A DNA stretch of 64,000 nucleotides from DATKWD01 sp963704815 (GTDB lineage: Bacteria; Actinomycetota; Acidimicrobiia; Acidimicrobiales; Salinilacustritrichaceae), in the NCBI GenBank assembly GCA_963704815.1, contig CAVPHU010000001.1:434001-498000 (forward strand), read 5' to 3'. A program made the position numbers and the translations under genes. Shown in pieces: positions 8,390 through 17,187 of this stretch. The notes beneath the pieces are model-generated. The model did no database searches and had not been told where the DNA came from. It worked only from the letters and a program-made list of their open reading frames with translations. Position 1 is the stretch's first letter. Each line of letters opens with the position of its first letter.

Positions 8390-9589
8390 TCAGTTGCCGT
8401 TGACGCTCCAGTGCCACGGTTCGGACGGCAGGTTGGTGAACCCGTACTCGTGCGCGTGCTCGGCCAGCCAGATGAACGCCGGCTGCGACCTGGAGCCGAT
8501 CGTCCGGCCGTCGACGGTGAAGTCGATCGCGAGTCCGATCTCGTGCAACGAGGATCCGGGTCGTGCGGTCGGCGGCGAACACGCTGAGGCCGGCGCGGTG
8601 AACACTCCCGCCTCACCACAGTGTGCCCGTCGGAGCGCGATCTGCTGCTCGGTCGAGCGATAGCCGCCTCCGCCGAGCTCGATGCCGTCGAGTGACGCCG
8701 CCTGGAGCATCAGCTCCAGTTGCGGAGCGATGACCTTGTGGACCCGAATGCCCCGGACCACCACCGTGTCGACTCCACCCCGGTTCGGGAGCCCGGTGAG
8801 CTGGGACGCCAGCCGCTGCGCTTCGGCCACCAACTCACCGGCGAGCTCGGCGTTCTCGTCCGCGATCTCGGTCGCCTCGAGGAAGTCGGCGGTGATGCGC
8901 GCCTGCACCTCTGCCATGAAGATCTCGTTCTGGAGCAGCGCCTCGTCGAGCTCGGCGATCGCCGAGATCTGGTCGTCACGAGCGTCGGTGGCCTGCACCT
9001 CGGCGTCGGCCGCCTGCTCGGCCAGGATGCCCAGCTCCACCTTGGTGCGTTCGACCTTGCCGATCAGATCGACGTCGAAATCGATCTTGGAACCGCGGAG
9101 CACGTCCTTGGTCTCGGCGGCGTTCGGACTCTCCGATTCGAGCAACGTGGACAGCGCACCCGTCGACGGTGGGTTGATGAAGGCGTCGACCACCATCTCG
9201 TCGAGCTTGGCCTGGAGCTCCTCGAGCTCGACGACCTTGGCCGCGTGACGCTCCTTGGCCCGTTGCGCCTCGACGACCCGGGTGGCGAGGGTGCGCTGCG
9301 CGTCGTCGAGTTGCTTCTGCTGCAGGGCCAGGTTGTCGTTCAGGTCCTTGATGGCGGCGATGAGCTCCGCCTGGCTGATGGCGAGCGCATCGAGGTCGGC
9401 GGCCAGCTCGGCTTGGCGCTTCTGATTGGCCTCCAGCTCCTCGAGGGTCTCCTCGGTGTTCTGGGGCGCATCCTCGGGCTCGCCGGCCAGGGCGGGCACC
9501 GGGGGAAGCGCCAATGACGCCACCAGCAGGATGGCGACGAGCGCGAACGGAGACCGCCACCTGTTCGGTCGTCGCCCTTGCCCGATCAT
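8390..9589 (-). CDS. Secreted coiled-coil M15 (VanY-type) D-Ala-D-Ala carboxypeptidase
   Basis: Predicted 399-residue exported cell-wall peptidase. A basic n-region and hydrophobic core end at PALA near residue 35. A long Glu/Gln/Ala-rich coiled coil follows to about residue 260, like the EnvC/NlpC-type hinge proteins. The C-terminal M15 domain has GYRSTEQQIALR, the zinc motif SLHEIGLAIDF (His and Asp ligands) and PWHWSVNG (third His). The family trims the terminal D-Ala of peptidoglycan stems. The ATG at 9589 is preferred over the ATG at 9613 because AGGAGG stands just before it and it gives a normal signal peptide. It converges with the alcohol dehydrogenase, 22 bp away. Confidence 0.85.
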   Translation of the reverse strand: MIGQGRRPNRWRSPFALVAILLVASLALPPVPALAGEPEDAPQNTEETLEELEANQKRQAELAADLDALAISQAELIAAIKDLNDNLALQQKQLDDAQRTLATRVVEAQRAKERHAAKVVELEELQAKLDEMVVDAFINPPSTGALSTLLESESPNAAETKDVLRGSKIDFDVDLIGKVERTKVELGILAEQAADAEVQATDARDDQISAIAELDEALLQNEIFMAEVQARITADFLEATEIADENAELAGELVAEAQRLASQLTGLPNRGGVDTVVVRGIRVHKVIAPQLELMLQAASLDGIELGGGGYRSTEQQIALRRAHCGEAGVFTAPASACSPPTARPGSSLHEIGLAIDFTVDGRTIGSRSQPAFIWLAEHAHEYGFTNLPSEPWHWSVNGN

Positions 9590-9683
9590 CACCCTCCTGC
9601 TTCGGCGCGCCATGGCGCAGACTTGAACGCCCGAGCTTAGGAACTCCGGATCCCCACGACCTCGGCAACCGGCGAAAATGGGC

Positions 9684-10715
9684 TCAACGGCCCAGGTCGG
9701 GGCGGGTTCGGGACGCGCCCGCACACGACCGGTAGATGGCGTCGACCACGGCATGCGCCCGGAGCGCGTCGGACACCGAGGGCGTCGCAGGCCCACCGGC
9801 GGCCACCGCGGCCACGAACTCGCCGTCGGGGTTGCGGTCGGTGATCCCGCGCGGCGCAGCGGCAGCGAGCAGCGCCTCACCCTCGACCACGTGGGTCTCG
9901 CCGGTCGTGTCGGCCCACCGCACCGGCCCGTACCAGTCGCCCTCGACCACCACGTGCCGTCTCTCACAGAAGACCTCGAGGCGGCGCAGGCTCGGGCGGG
10001 CATCGATGTCGTGCCAGATGCTGGTCAGCGAACCGACCGCACCGGAGTCGAGGGTGAGGACCGACGAGACGACGTCCTCGATACCGCGGATCGCATGCAT
10101 GTGGGCCTGGTTGCCGCTCACCTCGGCGACCGGTCCGAGCAGGGTCTCGATCAGGTCGACGTCGTGGATCGAGTGTTCGAGCAACGTGCCCGAGCCGGCG
10201 AGCACGGGGTCGGACCTCCAGGTCGAGCCGTAGCTCCCTCGAATGGGGATGAACTGATCGTCGCGGAAGACGAAGCTCATCACCCGTCCGGCCTCGGCAT
10301 CGCCGATCAGCGAACGGGCCAGGGCGAAGGCCGGCGACCGGCGCAGGATCAGCCCGACCTGGTTCACGATGCCGGCCTGGTCGACGACCTCGGCGAGGCG
10401 GCGCGCCGTCGGGAGGTCGGGGCCGAGCGGCTTCTCGCAGAACACGGCGAGGCCGCAGGCCGCGGCGGCCTCGACCAGCTCGAGATGCGCCGACGTCCAG
10501 GTGCAGACGTAGACCGCGTCGCAGGAGTCGAGGACCTCGTCGACCGTCTGGCAGGCAGTCGCCCCGCTCCTCTCGGCGAAGGCTGCGGCCCGGTCGCCGT
10601 CGGGATCGTGAACGCCGGCCCACACGGCGTCGACGCCCGACGCCCGCAGCATCTTCGAGTGGAACGTGGCGATCAGGCCGGCCCCGAGCCACCCGACCCG
10701 AACCGCCTCGGCCAT
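9684..10715 (-). CDS. Gfo/Idh/MocA-family NAD(P)-dependent oxidoreductase
   Basis: A 343-residue sugar/inositol-type dehydrogenase. The N-terminal Rossmann fold carries GWLGAGLIATFHS, and the conserved EKPLGPDL segment holds the catalytic Lys near residue 95. The C-terminal half has a GGTLLEHSIHDVD-like segment (here SGTLLEHSIHDVD) that contributes the active-site His/Asp. The substrate is probably a polyol or sugar derivative. Start and stop with the upstream SDR share one base (TGATG), so it is the third cistron of a coupled GT2-SDR-Gfo/Idh operon, suggesting that all three act on one sugar metabolite or glycan. Confidence 0.85.
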   Translation of the reverse strand: MAEAVRVGWLGAGLIATFHSKMLRASGVDAVWAGVHDPDGDRAAAFAERSGATACQTVDEVLDSCDAVYVCTWTSAHLELVEAAAACGLAVFCEKPLGPDLPTARRLAEVVDQAGIVNQVGLILRRSPAFALARSLIGDAEAGRVMSFVFRDDQFIPIRGSYGSTWRSDPVLAGSGTLLEHSIHDVDLIETLLGPVAEVSGNQAHMHAIRGIEDVVSSVLTLDSGAVGSLTSIWHDIDARPSLRRLEVFCERRHVVVEGDWYGPVRWADTTGETHVVEGEALLAAAAPRGITDRNPDGEFVAAVAAGGPATPSVSDALRAHAVVDAIYRSCAGASRTRPDLGR

Positions 10716-11491
10716 CAGTTGTTCTTCATCGTCATGCCACCGTCGACCGGCACCACGGCACCCGTGATGTACGAGGCCGACGGGAGGCACAGCGAGAGGG
10801 TCACGTGGGCCACCTCCTCGGGATCGCCGTAGCGCTTCAGGGGGACGCGGCGGCGGGCGAAGCGGGTCTTGGCTTCGTCGTCGATCCCCGCGGTCATTCC
10901 GGTGTGGATCGGCCCGGGGCACACGGCATTGACGGTGACGCCGAACGGTCCGAGTTCGACGGCCAGACTCCGGGTGAGCCCGATGACGCCGTGCTTGGAC
11001 GCCGTGTACGGGGCGATGTACGCCGAGCCGCCGATGCCCTCGGTGGAGGCGATGTTGACGATCCGGCCATCGCCGTTGCGCTTCAGATCGTCGACGCAGA
11101 GCCGGATGAGGGTGGTGTGGGCCGTGAGGTTGACGGCCATCACCCGATCCCAGGCGGCCTCGAACTCGTCGCCGTCGATGGGCGCGGCGATGTTGATCCC
11201 GGCGTTGTTGACGATGACGTCGATCGGTCCGAGCCGATCGCGGATCTCGGCGACCGCGGCGGCGAGGGCGGCCCGATCGGTGACGTCGACCACCCAGGCC
11301 TGGCCGGTCGATCCGGCATCGGCCATCGCATCGGCGGTGCCCAGGACCGCGTCGGTCAGGTCGAGCGCCGCCACCTTGGCGCCCTCGTCCGCGAACAGGT
11401 GGGCCGTCTCGCGGCCCATGCCGCTCCCGGCGCCGGTGACGATCACCACCCGGCCGCGCACGGATCGATCGAGGCGGGTGAGCCGGCTCAT
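10715..11491 (-). CDS. Short-chain dehydrogenase/reductase
   Basis: Classical SDR of 258 residues. The cofactor motif TGAGSGMG is at about residue 19, NNAG follows DVIV, and the catalytic Ser and Tyr-x3-Lys are NIAS and YTASK. The C-terminus ends with the common substrate-loop/PVDGG segment. An Asp after the second strand (AALDL) favours NAD(H). The ATG overlaps the stop of the upstream glycosyltransferase by 4 bp and its stop overlaps the next ATG, so expression is coupled on both sides. Substrate unknown. The context points to a sugar-alcohol or lipid intermediate. Confidence 0.85.
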   Translation of the reverse strand: MSRLTRLDRSVRGRVVIVTGAGSGMGRETAHLFADEGAKVAALDLTDAVLGTADAMADAGSTGQAWVVDVTDRAALAAAVAEIRDRLGPIDVIVNNAGINIAAPIDGDEFEAAWDRVMAVNLTAHTTLIRLCVDDLKRNGDGRIVNIASTEGIGGSAYIAPYTASKHGVIGLTRSLAVELGPFGVTVNAVCPGPIHTGMTAGIDDEAKTRFARRRVPLKRYGDPEEVAHVTLSLCLPSASYITGAVVPVDGGMTMKNN

Positions 11492-12378
11492 GACTCGGCG
11501 ACCGTACTCGCCTCACGGGCGAGGAGGTCGGGAGGAGGTGGCCCGTATCGCTTGCGGACGTGATCGACCAGCGCTCGCACCCGCGCCCGTGAATCCCAGT
11601 ACGGGCCCCGGCTCGATGGCCGCACGACCCCGTGGGCCAGATGGATCAGTGCGATGCAGAATCGGACGAAGGCCTTGTAGCGCCCCGAGTGCTCGCGCAC
11701 CTGGAGCAGGGTGTTGCGGAGCTGGAGGTAGTCGACGGCGGCGGACCGCGAGCCGATGTCCGGATTGACCACCATGGCGCCACGGACCAGCCCGCTCTCC
11801 CATCCCGCGTCGGCTGCCCGGAGCGCCAGGTCGGCTTCCTCGCAGTACGAGAAGTAGCGCTCGTCGAACAGACCGACCTGATCGAGGCACGCACGACGGG
11901 CGAGCATGAACGTTCCGTGCGGGTGTCCGGCCGGCTCCCACCCCTCGTCCACGGTCTGGGGGCCGAGGATGCCCCCGAAGTACGGATCGACCACGGGGGT
12001 CGCCCCGTCACCGAAGTCGGCGCAGGCCAGGCCGGCACCCGGCCGTGGGGCGACCGTGGTGAGCATGGTGGACAGGCAGTCGGGAGCCGGCAGCGCGTCG
12101 TGGGGCATCAGCGCGACCCACTCGCCCGACCGTTCGGCCAACCACCACCGAAAGCCCACGTTGGCCGCCGGACCGAAGCCCAGATTCGTGCCGTTCTCGA
12201 TGATCCGGACGTCGGCCGGCACGACGACTCGGAGGTGCTCGAGGTGTTCGGGCAGGCTGCCGTTGTCGACCACGACGACCTCGGTGGGCACGTCGGAGTC
12301 GCGTACGGCCCGCACGGCCTTCTCGCACCGGTTGGGGCGATTCCAGTGAACGACGATCACCGTCGTTGCCGCTGCCAT
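11488..12378 (-). CDS. GT2-family glycosyltransferase (rhamnosyltransferase-like)
   Basis: A 296-residue inverting glycosyltransferase with a GT-A fold. Residues 5-10 (TVIVVHWNR) start the nucleotide-binding region. VVVDNGS and NLGFGPAANVGFRWW are the classic GT2 signatures, and FDERYFSYCEEADLALR provides the catalytic ED segment. No transmembrane segment is obvious, so it would act on the cytoplasmic face. The start ATG 12378 is preceded by a leaderless -10 (TACCTT) 7 nt upstream. It is the first gene of an operon with an SDR and a Gfo/Idh oxidoreductase, and it is divergent from the M18 peptidase gene. Confidence 0.85.
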   Translation of the reverse strand: MAAATTVIVVHWNRPNRCEKAVRAVRDSDVPTEVVVVDNGSLPEHLEHLRVVVPADVRIIENGTNLGFGPAANVGFRWWLAERSGEWVALMPHDALPAPDCLSTMLTTVAPRPGAGLACADFGDGATPVVDPYFGGILGPQTVDEGWEPAGHPHGTFMLARRACLDQVGLFDERYFSYCEEADLALRAADAGWESGLVRGAMVVNPDIGSRSAAVDYLQLRNTLLQVREHSGRYKAFVRFCIALIHLAHGVVRPSSRGPYWDSRARVRALVDHVRKRYGPPPPDLLAREASTVAES

Positions 12379-12385
12379 CACGCCG

Positions 12386-12408
12386 AAGGTAGCGGCCTGG
12401 CCTAGGTT
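12386..12408. promoter_or_regulatory. Divergent pair of leaderless promoters (GT2 operon / M18 peptidase)
   Basis: The minus-strand -10 TACCTT (plus-strand AAGGTA, 12386-12391) stands 7 nt before the GT2 start at 12378. The plus-strand -10 TAGGTT (12403-12408) stands 7 nt before the peptidase start at 12416. The whole intergenic space is 37 bp and holds no Shine-Dalgarno for either gene. Confidence 0.55.
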
Positions 12409-12415
12409 CACCGCC

Positions 12416-13690
12416 ATGGCCGACGACGCACTTCGCCTCATCGATTTCATCGATGCCTCGCCCTCGCCGTTCCATGCGTGCGCCAACGCAGCAACCCGAC
12501 TCGAGGCCGCCGGCTTCACCCGCCTCGACGAGACCTCCCCATGGACGGCCGACGACGTGGCGCTGGGCTATGTGATCCACGGCGGAAGCCTCGTTGCCTG
12601 GCGGGCCGATCGCCACGCCCCGGCCGCCGGACTCCGCATCATCGGGGCCCACACCGATTCGCCCAACCTGCGGGTCAAGCCCCGTCCCGATCTCAGCAAC
12701 GCCGGGATCCGCCAGATCGGCGTCGAGGTCTACGGCGGTGCGCTGCTGAACTCGTGGCTCGACCGGGACCTCGGCCTGTCGGGGCGAGTTGCGGTCCGGT
12801 CCGCCCAGGGCACCGACGGACGGCTCCTCCTCGTCGACCGACCGGTGCTCCGGGTCCCGCAACTGGCCATCCACCTCCACCGCGAGATCCGAGAAGAAGG
12901 CCTCAAGCTCGACCCCCAGAAGCACCTCATGCCGATCTGGGAGAGCGGTGAGCTGTCCGAGGGTGCCTTCGTCGAGTTCGTGGCCGCCGAGTTGTCGGTC
13001 GACCCGGGCGCGATCGACGGATGGGACGTGATGGCCCACGACGTGCAGCCCGGCGCCCTCCTCGGTCGCAACGAGGAGTTCATCTCGATCGGTCGCCTCG
13101 ACAACCTCATGTCGTCGTTCGCCGGCCTGGAGGCCCTGCTCGCCAGCGAACCCGACGACCCACACGTACAGATGCTGGTGCTGTTCGATCACGAGGAGAT
13201 CGGGTCGACGTCGGACCGGGGTGCGGCCTCGGCGATGCTCCCCGCCGTCATCGAACGGATCACCAGCGCTCGGGGCGGCGACCGAGACGATCTGCACCGG
13301 GCGCTCGCCGGATCGGTCTGCGTGTCGGCCGACAACGCGCACGCCACCCACCCCAACTACGCCGACCGACACGACGCACAGCACCCCATCGCCCTCAACG
13401 GCGGTCCGGTGCTCAAGACCAACGCCAACCAGCGGTACGCCAGCGATTCGGCTTCGTCGGCGGTGTTCGTGGCCTCCTGCCGAGCCGCCGAGGTGCCGTA
13501 CCAGCAGTACAGCCACCGCAACGATCTGCCGTGCGGCTCGACCATCGGCCCGATCACGGCATCGAACCTGGGGATCTCGACCGTCGACGTCGGCGCCCCG
13601 CAGCTGGCGATGCACTCTGCTCGCGAGCTCGCCGGCACCGACGACGCCGAGCACTACCGCAGAGCGTTGACCGCGTTCCTCAGGTCCTGA
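12416..13690 (+). CDS. apeB: M18-family aspartyl/general aminopeptidase
   Basis: A 424-residue dinuclear-zinc aminopeptidase that removes N-terminal (often acidic) residues from peptides in the cytoplasm. Family features are in order: SPSPFHA near the start, the metal His in GAHTDSPNLRVK, the bridging Asp in GRLDNLMSS, the catalytic Glu pair in LFDHEEIGS, the Asp/His in SADNAHATHPNY, and the last His in QLAMHSARE. Length is normal for M18. It starts at ATG 12416 behind a leaderless -10. Its 3' end overlaps the convergent amidohydrolase gene by 11 bp. The symbol follows the usual naming of bacterial M18 enzymes. Confidence 0.9.
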   Translation: MADDALRLIDFIDASPSPFHACANAATRLEAAGFTRLDETSPWTADDVALGYVIHGGSLVAWRADRHAPAAGLRIIGAHTDSPNLRVKPRPDLSNAGIRQIGVEVYGGALLNSWLDRDLGLSGRVAVRSAQGTDGRLLLVDRPVLRVPQLAIHLHREIREEGLKLDPQKHLMPIWESGELSEGAFVEFVAAELSVDPGAIDGWDVMAHDVQPGALLGRNEEFISIGRLDNLMSSFAGLEALLASEPDDPHVQMLVLFDHEEIGSTSDRGAASAMLPAVIERITSARGGDRDDLHRALAGSVCVSADNAHATHPNYADRHDAQHPIALNGGPVLKTNANQRYASDSASSAVFVASCRAAEVPYQQYSHRNDLPCGSTIGPITASNLGISTVDVGAPQLAMHSARELAGTDDAEHYRRALTAFLRS

Positions 13691-15119
13691 CCGCCCAGGG
13701 GTGATCGGCGGCGAACACGGCAGCGGCGTCCTGGGCCGTGGTCGGTCCGTACATCACGTTGCCGAACGCCGATTCCTGTCGAACCCCCTCGATCTCCTCG
13801 ACGTCCGGCCGGCATGGCAGGGCGGCGGCGTCGATGCCGTAGATCCGGGCCGCGTTGCCGCCGAAGATCTTGGCCTTGACCTCGTCGGTGAGCGCGGGAT
13901 AGCCGAACTCCTCCTGGAACTTCTCGGTGATCTGGAACGCCCGGAAGGCCTGGATCTGGTCTTGCGGCGTGCCGTACCAGATCGAGTCGGTCCCCCAGAT
14001 GATGTTGTCGGGCCCGAGATGCACGAGCAGCTTGCCGAGGACGTGGGCCGCCTGGTCGGGCGAGCTCATGAGGTTTCGCCAGGTCGATCCGAGTTCGGCG
14101 TAGACGTTCGATCCCGTGCCGAGGCCGGCACCGAGCACGGTCGTGACGAGCCGGTTGATGCCGATGTCGGCCGTCTCGGCGGTGTAGGGCCCCTCGAGGT
14201 CGCCCTCGTACCCCGAGTGGTAGACGACGAACTCGAGATCGGGGTGGTCGACGGCGGCGGGGCCGATGTCGACCGGCGAGCCGAACGGGCTGTTCTGCGA
14301 CAACCCCTTGTGGACCGAGACGATGTTCGGGCCGAGCTCGCTCACCCGCTCGAGAAACGCCTGCCCGACATCGTCGGTGAACAGGTAGGGGTCGGCCACG
14401 TGGGTGTAGGTCTTCCATGCCGCGATCGGGAACCGATCGGCCAGTTCGTTCATCGAGTCGAGCGCCGCCTCGAGCGGGCCGACATTGGGCACGGCATGCC
14501 CTTGCATCAGCGCCCGGTTCTCGCCGCACAGCTCGGCGGCCGCGGCGAGTCCCCGCTCCATCACCTCGGCCGAGAGCGGGTCGGGCTCGAAGACGAAGGG
14601 CACGGCCGACAGGATCGCCAACGAGGTGTCCGAGCGCACGAACACCTCCTCGAGCCAGTGCTCGATCGAGAAGCACGCACGGCGGTCGTCCTCGCCGCAC
14701 GAGGCCTGAGGGAAGCCACTCCCGGGGAACGAGCCCGGCTCGGTGGTCGTGAGGTCGAACTCGAGCAGGTGGGTCTGCACGTCGATGATCGGCGAACCGT
14801 CGTCGCCGATGGCCTCGGCAGCTGATTCGGGCTCGCTCGTGGTCGACGAGTCGAGCTCGAACGTGCCGCCCCCCTGGCTCTCACCCGACTCGCTGCTGCA
14901 CGCGGCGAGGGCCAGCAGCGTGGTGGCGGCCCCCATCGAGGAGAGGAGGAAGCGGCGTCGCGACATACCCAACCGATCCGCCATCTCGTCGCACTGCCGG
15001 CGCGCCCGACGAACGGCCTCTCGGACTGCGGGCGACACCGTTCGGGGCGCGTACTCTCCGTTCGATGCCGGCCCGAGCTTCACGGGCAGTCCCGGATCGG
15101 GCGTTGGCGCAGCGGCCAT
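13680..15119 (-). CDS. Tat-exported lipoprotein amidohydrolase
   Basis: About 479 residues with an unusually long N-region before a Tat signal (SRRRFLLSSMGAATTLLA) and a lipobox LAAC, so the mature enzyme should be a surface lipoprotein. The mature part is an amidohydrolase_2-like TIM barrel: DVQTHLLEFD near the first strand, WKTYTH, a VVYHSGYEGD strand, and WGTDSIWYGTPQDQIQAFR near the end carrying the conserved Asp. Amidohydrolase_2 enzymes hydrolyse or decarboxylate lactones and aromatic acids. The substrate here is not evident. ATG 15119 is chosen over GTG 15122 because a -10 hexamer TAGCCT lies 6 nt upstream. It overlaps the M18 gene tail to tail. Confidence 0.8.
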   Translation of the reverse strand: MAAAPTPDPGLPVKLGPASNGEYAPRTVSPAVREAVRRARRQCDEMADRLGMSRRRFLLSSMGAATTLLALAACSSESGESQGGGTFELDSSTTSEPESAAEAIGDDGSPIIDVQTHLLEFDLTTTEPGSFPGSGFPQASCGEDDRRACFSIEHWLEEVFVRSDTSLAILSAVPFVFEPDPLSAEVMERGLAAAAELCGENRALMQGHAVPNVGPLEAALDSMNELADRFPIAAWKTYTHVADPYLFTDDVGQAFLERVSELGPNIVSVHKGLSQNSPFGSPVDIGPAAVDHPDLEFVVYHSGYEGDLEGPYTAETADIGINRLVTTVLGAGLGTGSNVYAELGSTWRNLMSSPDQAAHVLGKLLVHLGPDNIIWGTDSIWYGTPQDQIQAFRAFQITEKFQEEFGYPALTDEVKAKIFGGNAARIYGIDAAALPCRPDVEEIEGVRQESAFGNVMYGPTTAQDAAAVFAADHPWAVRT

Positions 15120-15125
15120 CACCGG

Positions 15126-15135
15126 AGGCTACACA
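15126..15135. promoter_or_regulatory. Back-to-back leaderless promoters sharing a TA step
   Basis: The minus -10 TAGCCT (15131-15126) precedes ATG 15119 by 6 nt. The plus -10-like TACACA (15130-15135) precedes ATG 15144 by 8 nt. The two hexamers overlap by two base pairs, so the two polymerases cannot bind at once. Confidence 0.45.
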
Positions 15136-15143
15136 GTGACCGT

Positions 15144-15680
15144 ATGACCCCGGACGCGGCCCGAGCCCTCCTGGGTGTTCCGCTCGGCGCCGACTGGGAG
15201 GTCGTGCGTCGGCACTACCGCGAGCGGATCCGGGTGGTGCACCCCGACGTGTCGGGCGGGTCCGCTTCGGAGGCGGCCGAACTCAACGTTGCCTTCGCCA
15301 CCCTCGTTCGGGCCCGACGAGAGCCCGCCTCGCCACCCATCGACGAACCGCCGTCCCCACCACCGGTGACCCCCGTCGCCGCCGATGTCTCGTTGCTCGG
15401 GATCGACACGCTGCTGATCGAGGCACCGCCCGACGAGACGTTCCGTCGGGTGCTCGCCGGCCTCGATCTGATCGGCGAGATCAGCTACGTCGACCGGTCG
15501 GCCCCCATCGCCGAGGCCATCGTCGTCCTCGACGACGGCTCGAGCCACAGCCTGGTGGTCTCGTTCCAGGGACGGGGCCTCGCCACCGAGGTCTTCGCGA
15601 CCCTCGAAGCCATCGAGACGGTGGCCAGCAGCTCACCCGAACGGGTGCTCCAGACCCTCGCTCGCTTCATCCCGTCATGA
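15144..15680 (+). CDS. Small J-domain (DnaJ-like) protein
   Basis: A 178-residue protein starting with a J domain: ALLGVPLGADWEVVRRHYRERIRVVHPDVSGG, which keeps the helix II basic face and the HPD loop that stimulates DnaK ATPase. A Pro-rich linker (residues ~65-80) leads to an ~95-residue C-terminal domain of no family I recognise, predicted alpha/beta with alternating hydrophobic strands. No zinc-finger or glycine/phenylalanine region is present, so it is not a full DnaJ co-chaperone. It may bring DnaK to a special partner bound by the C-terminus. The last 6 bp overlap the convergent trkH gene. Confidence 0.75.
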   Translation: MTPDAARALLGVPLGADWEVVRRHYRERIRVVHPDVSGGSASEAAELNVAFATLVRARREPASPPIDEPPSPPPVTPVAADVSLLGIDTLLIEAPPDETFRRVLAGLDLIGEISYVDRSAPIAEAIVVLDDGSSHSLVVSFQGRGLATEVFATLEAIETVASSSPERVLQTLARFIPS

Positions 15681-17187
15681 TGCGGCTCGCGACCGCCGCA
15701 GGGGTTGCAGCTGGCCGGCAGCCCGCACGGCCAGCAGCACCGGAATGATCTCGAGGCGGCCGAGCAGCATCAGCACGTCGAGCACCGCTCGTGACGGCCT
15801 CGACACCGTCAGGAAGTTCGACGCGGGACCGGTCTCGGCGAGCCCCGGCCCGACCCCTCCCATCGAGGTGATCACCGAACCAGCGCCGGTCACCAGGTCG
15901 ACACCCAGTCCAGCGAGCAGGACCACACCGGCGACACAGACGAGGAAGTACAACATCACGTAGCCGACGATGTTGCTGACGATGGCCTCGGACAGCGGGT
16001 GGCCGTCGTTGCGGATGGCGAAGACGCCGCGCGGATGGCGGACCCGACGGAGTTCGCGGGCCGCCACCGAGAGCACGACCCGCACCCGGAAGAGCTTCAG
16101 CGCTCCCGAGGTCGACCCGGCCATGCCTCCGGTCACCATGAGGAAGAGCAGGACGAGCTGGGCTGCGGCGACCCATTGGGTGAAGTCGACCGTCCCGAAG
16201 CCACACGAGGACACGAGCGACACGACGTTGAACGAGGCGTCGCGCAGCGCCCGCTTTCCGTACCCCTCGATGCCGAGCACGGTGGTGATGAACACGATCG
16301 AGACGAGGACGATCCCCACGAAGAATCGGAACTCACCGCTGCGCCAGAACACACGCAGATCGCGGCCGCGCAACGCATGGAAGTAGAGCGCGAAGTTGAC
16401 CGCGCCGAGGAACATGGCGCCGATGGCGACGACCTCGACGGCCAGAGAGTCGAAGTGTCCGAGCGAGTTGTTGTAGGGAGAGAAGCCTCCCGTTGCGATG
16501 GCAGTCATCGCATGGCTCACGCTGTCGTAGAGGTCCATCCCGGCGAGCGCGAACCCGACGGCCGCGACCGCGGTCAGCCCCACGTAGATGCCGGACAGAC
16601 GTCGTGCGGTGTCGGACACGCCGCGGGGCGAGTCGGTCCGAGTCCGGACCGGGGGTCTCGGCCCGGAGCAGTTCCATGCCTCCGACGCCGAGCAACGGCA
16701 ACACCGACAGCGCCAGCACGACGAACCCGATGCTGCCGATCCACTGCGTCAGCTGTCGCCAGAACAGGATCGAGGCACCTTGGGCCTCGATGTCGGACAG
16801 GACGGTCGCGCCGGTGGCCGTGAATCCGGAGACCGACTCGAAGATCGCGTCGTCCCAGGAGGAGAACGTGCCGGCGGCCCAGAACGGAAGCGCGCCGGCC
16901 AGGCACACGACGAGCCACAGCACGGTGACCGCACCGAAGGCGGTCCGCGTCCGGATGCGTTGCGGGACGGTGGTGCTGCGGACCAGCGCCAGACCGGCCA
17001 GACCGACGACGAAGCCACAGGCGAGCATCGAGCGTGCGTCAGCGTCCGACTTCAACGTCCCTACGGCGGCGCTGAGCACCTGACCCGCGCCGACGACCAC
17101 GAGCGACCATCCGAGGAGGTGAGCCGTTGCGCTCGGCCAACCACGTGCGACGACCAGCGCCGATCGAGGACTGGCTGCGCCGGTCAA
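15675..17187 (-). CDS. trkH: TrkH/KtrB-family potassium transporter subunit (copy 1 of 3), frameshifted
   Basis: Polytopic K+ transporter subunit of about 503 residues with four pore-loop repeats. The selectivity-filter segments read FTATGATVL, ATGGFSPYN, SSCGFGTVD and SMGGVGPGL, so all four filter glycines are present. The frame breaks at ~16620 (after DRLAPR, resuming as VSDTARRL), consistent with a one-base error in a GCGGCG run. The start is taken as TTG 17187, which overlaps the stop of the upstream trkH by 4 bp (TTGA). No later start exists before the first membrane helix. It is the last gene of the trkA-trkH-trkH-trkH operon and converges with the J-domain gene. Confidence 0.85.

Noticed and set aside
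12008..13654. A 548-codon open frame on the minus strand over the M18 gene
   Set aside because: The M18 peptidase on the other strand has all its metal ligands. This frame has only Gly/Arg/Val-rich text.
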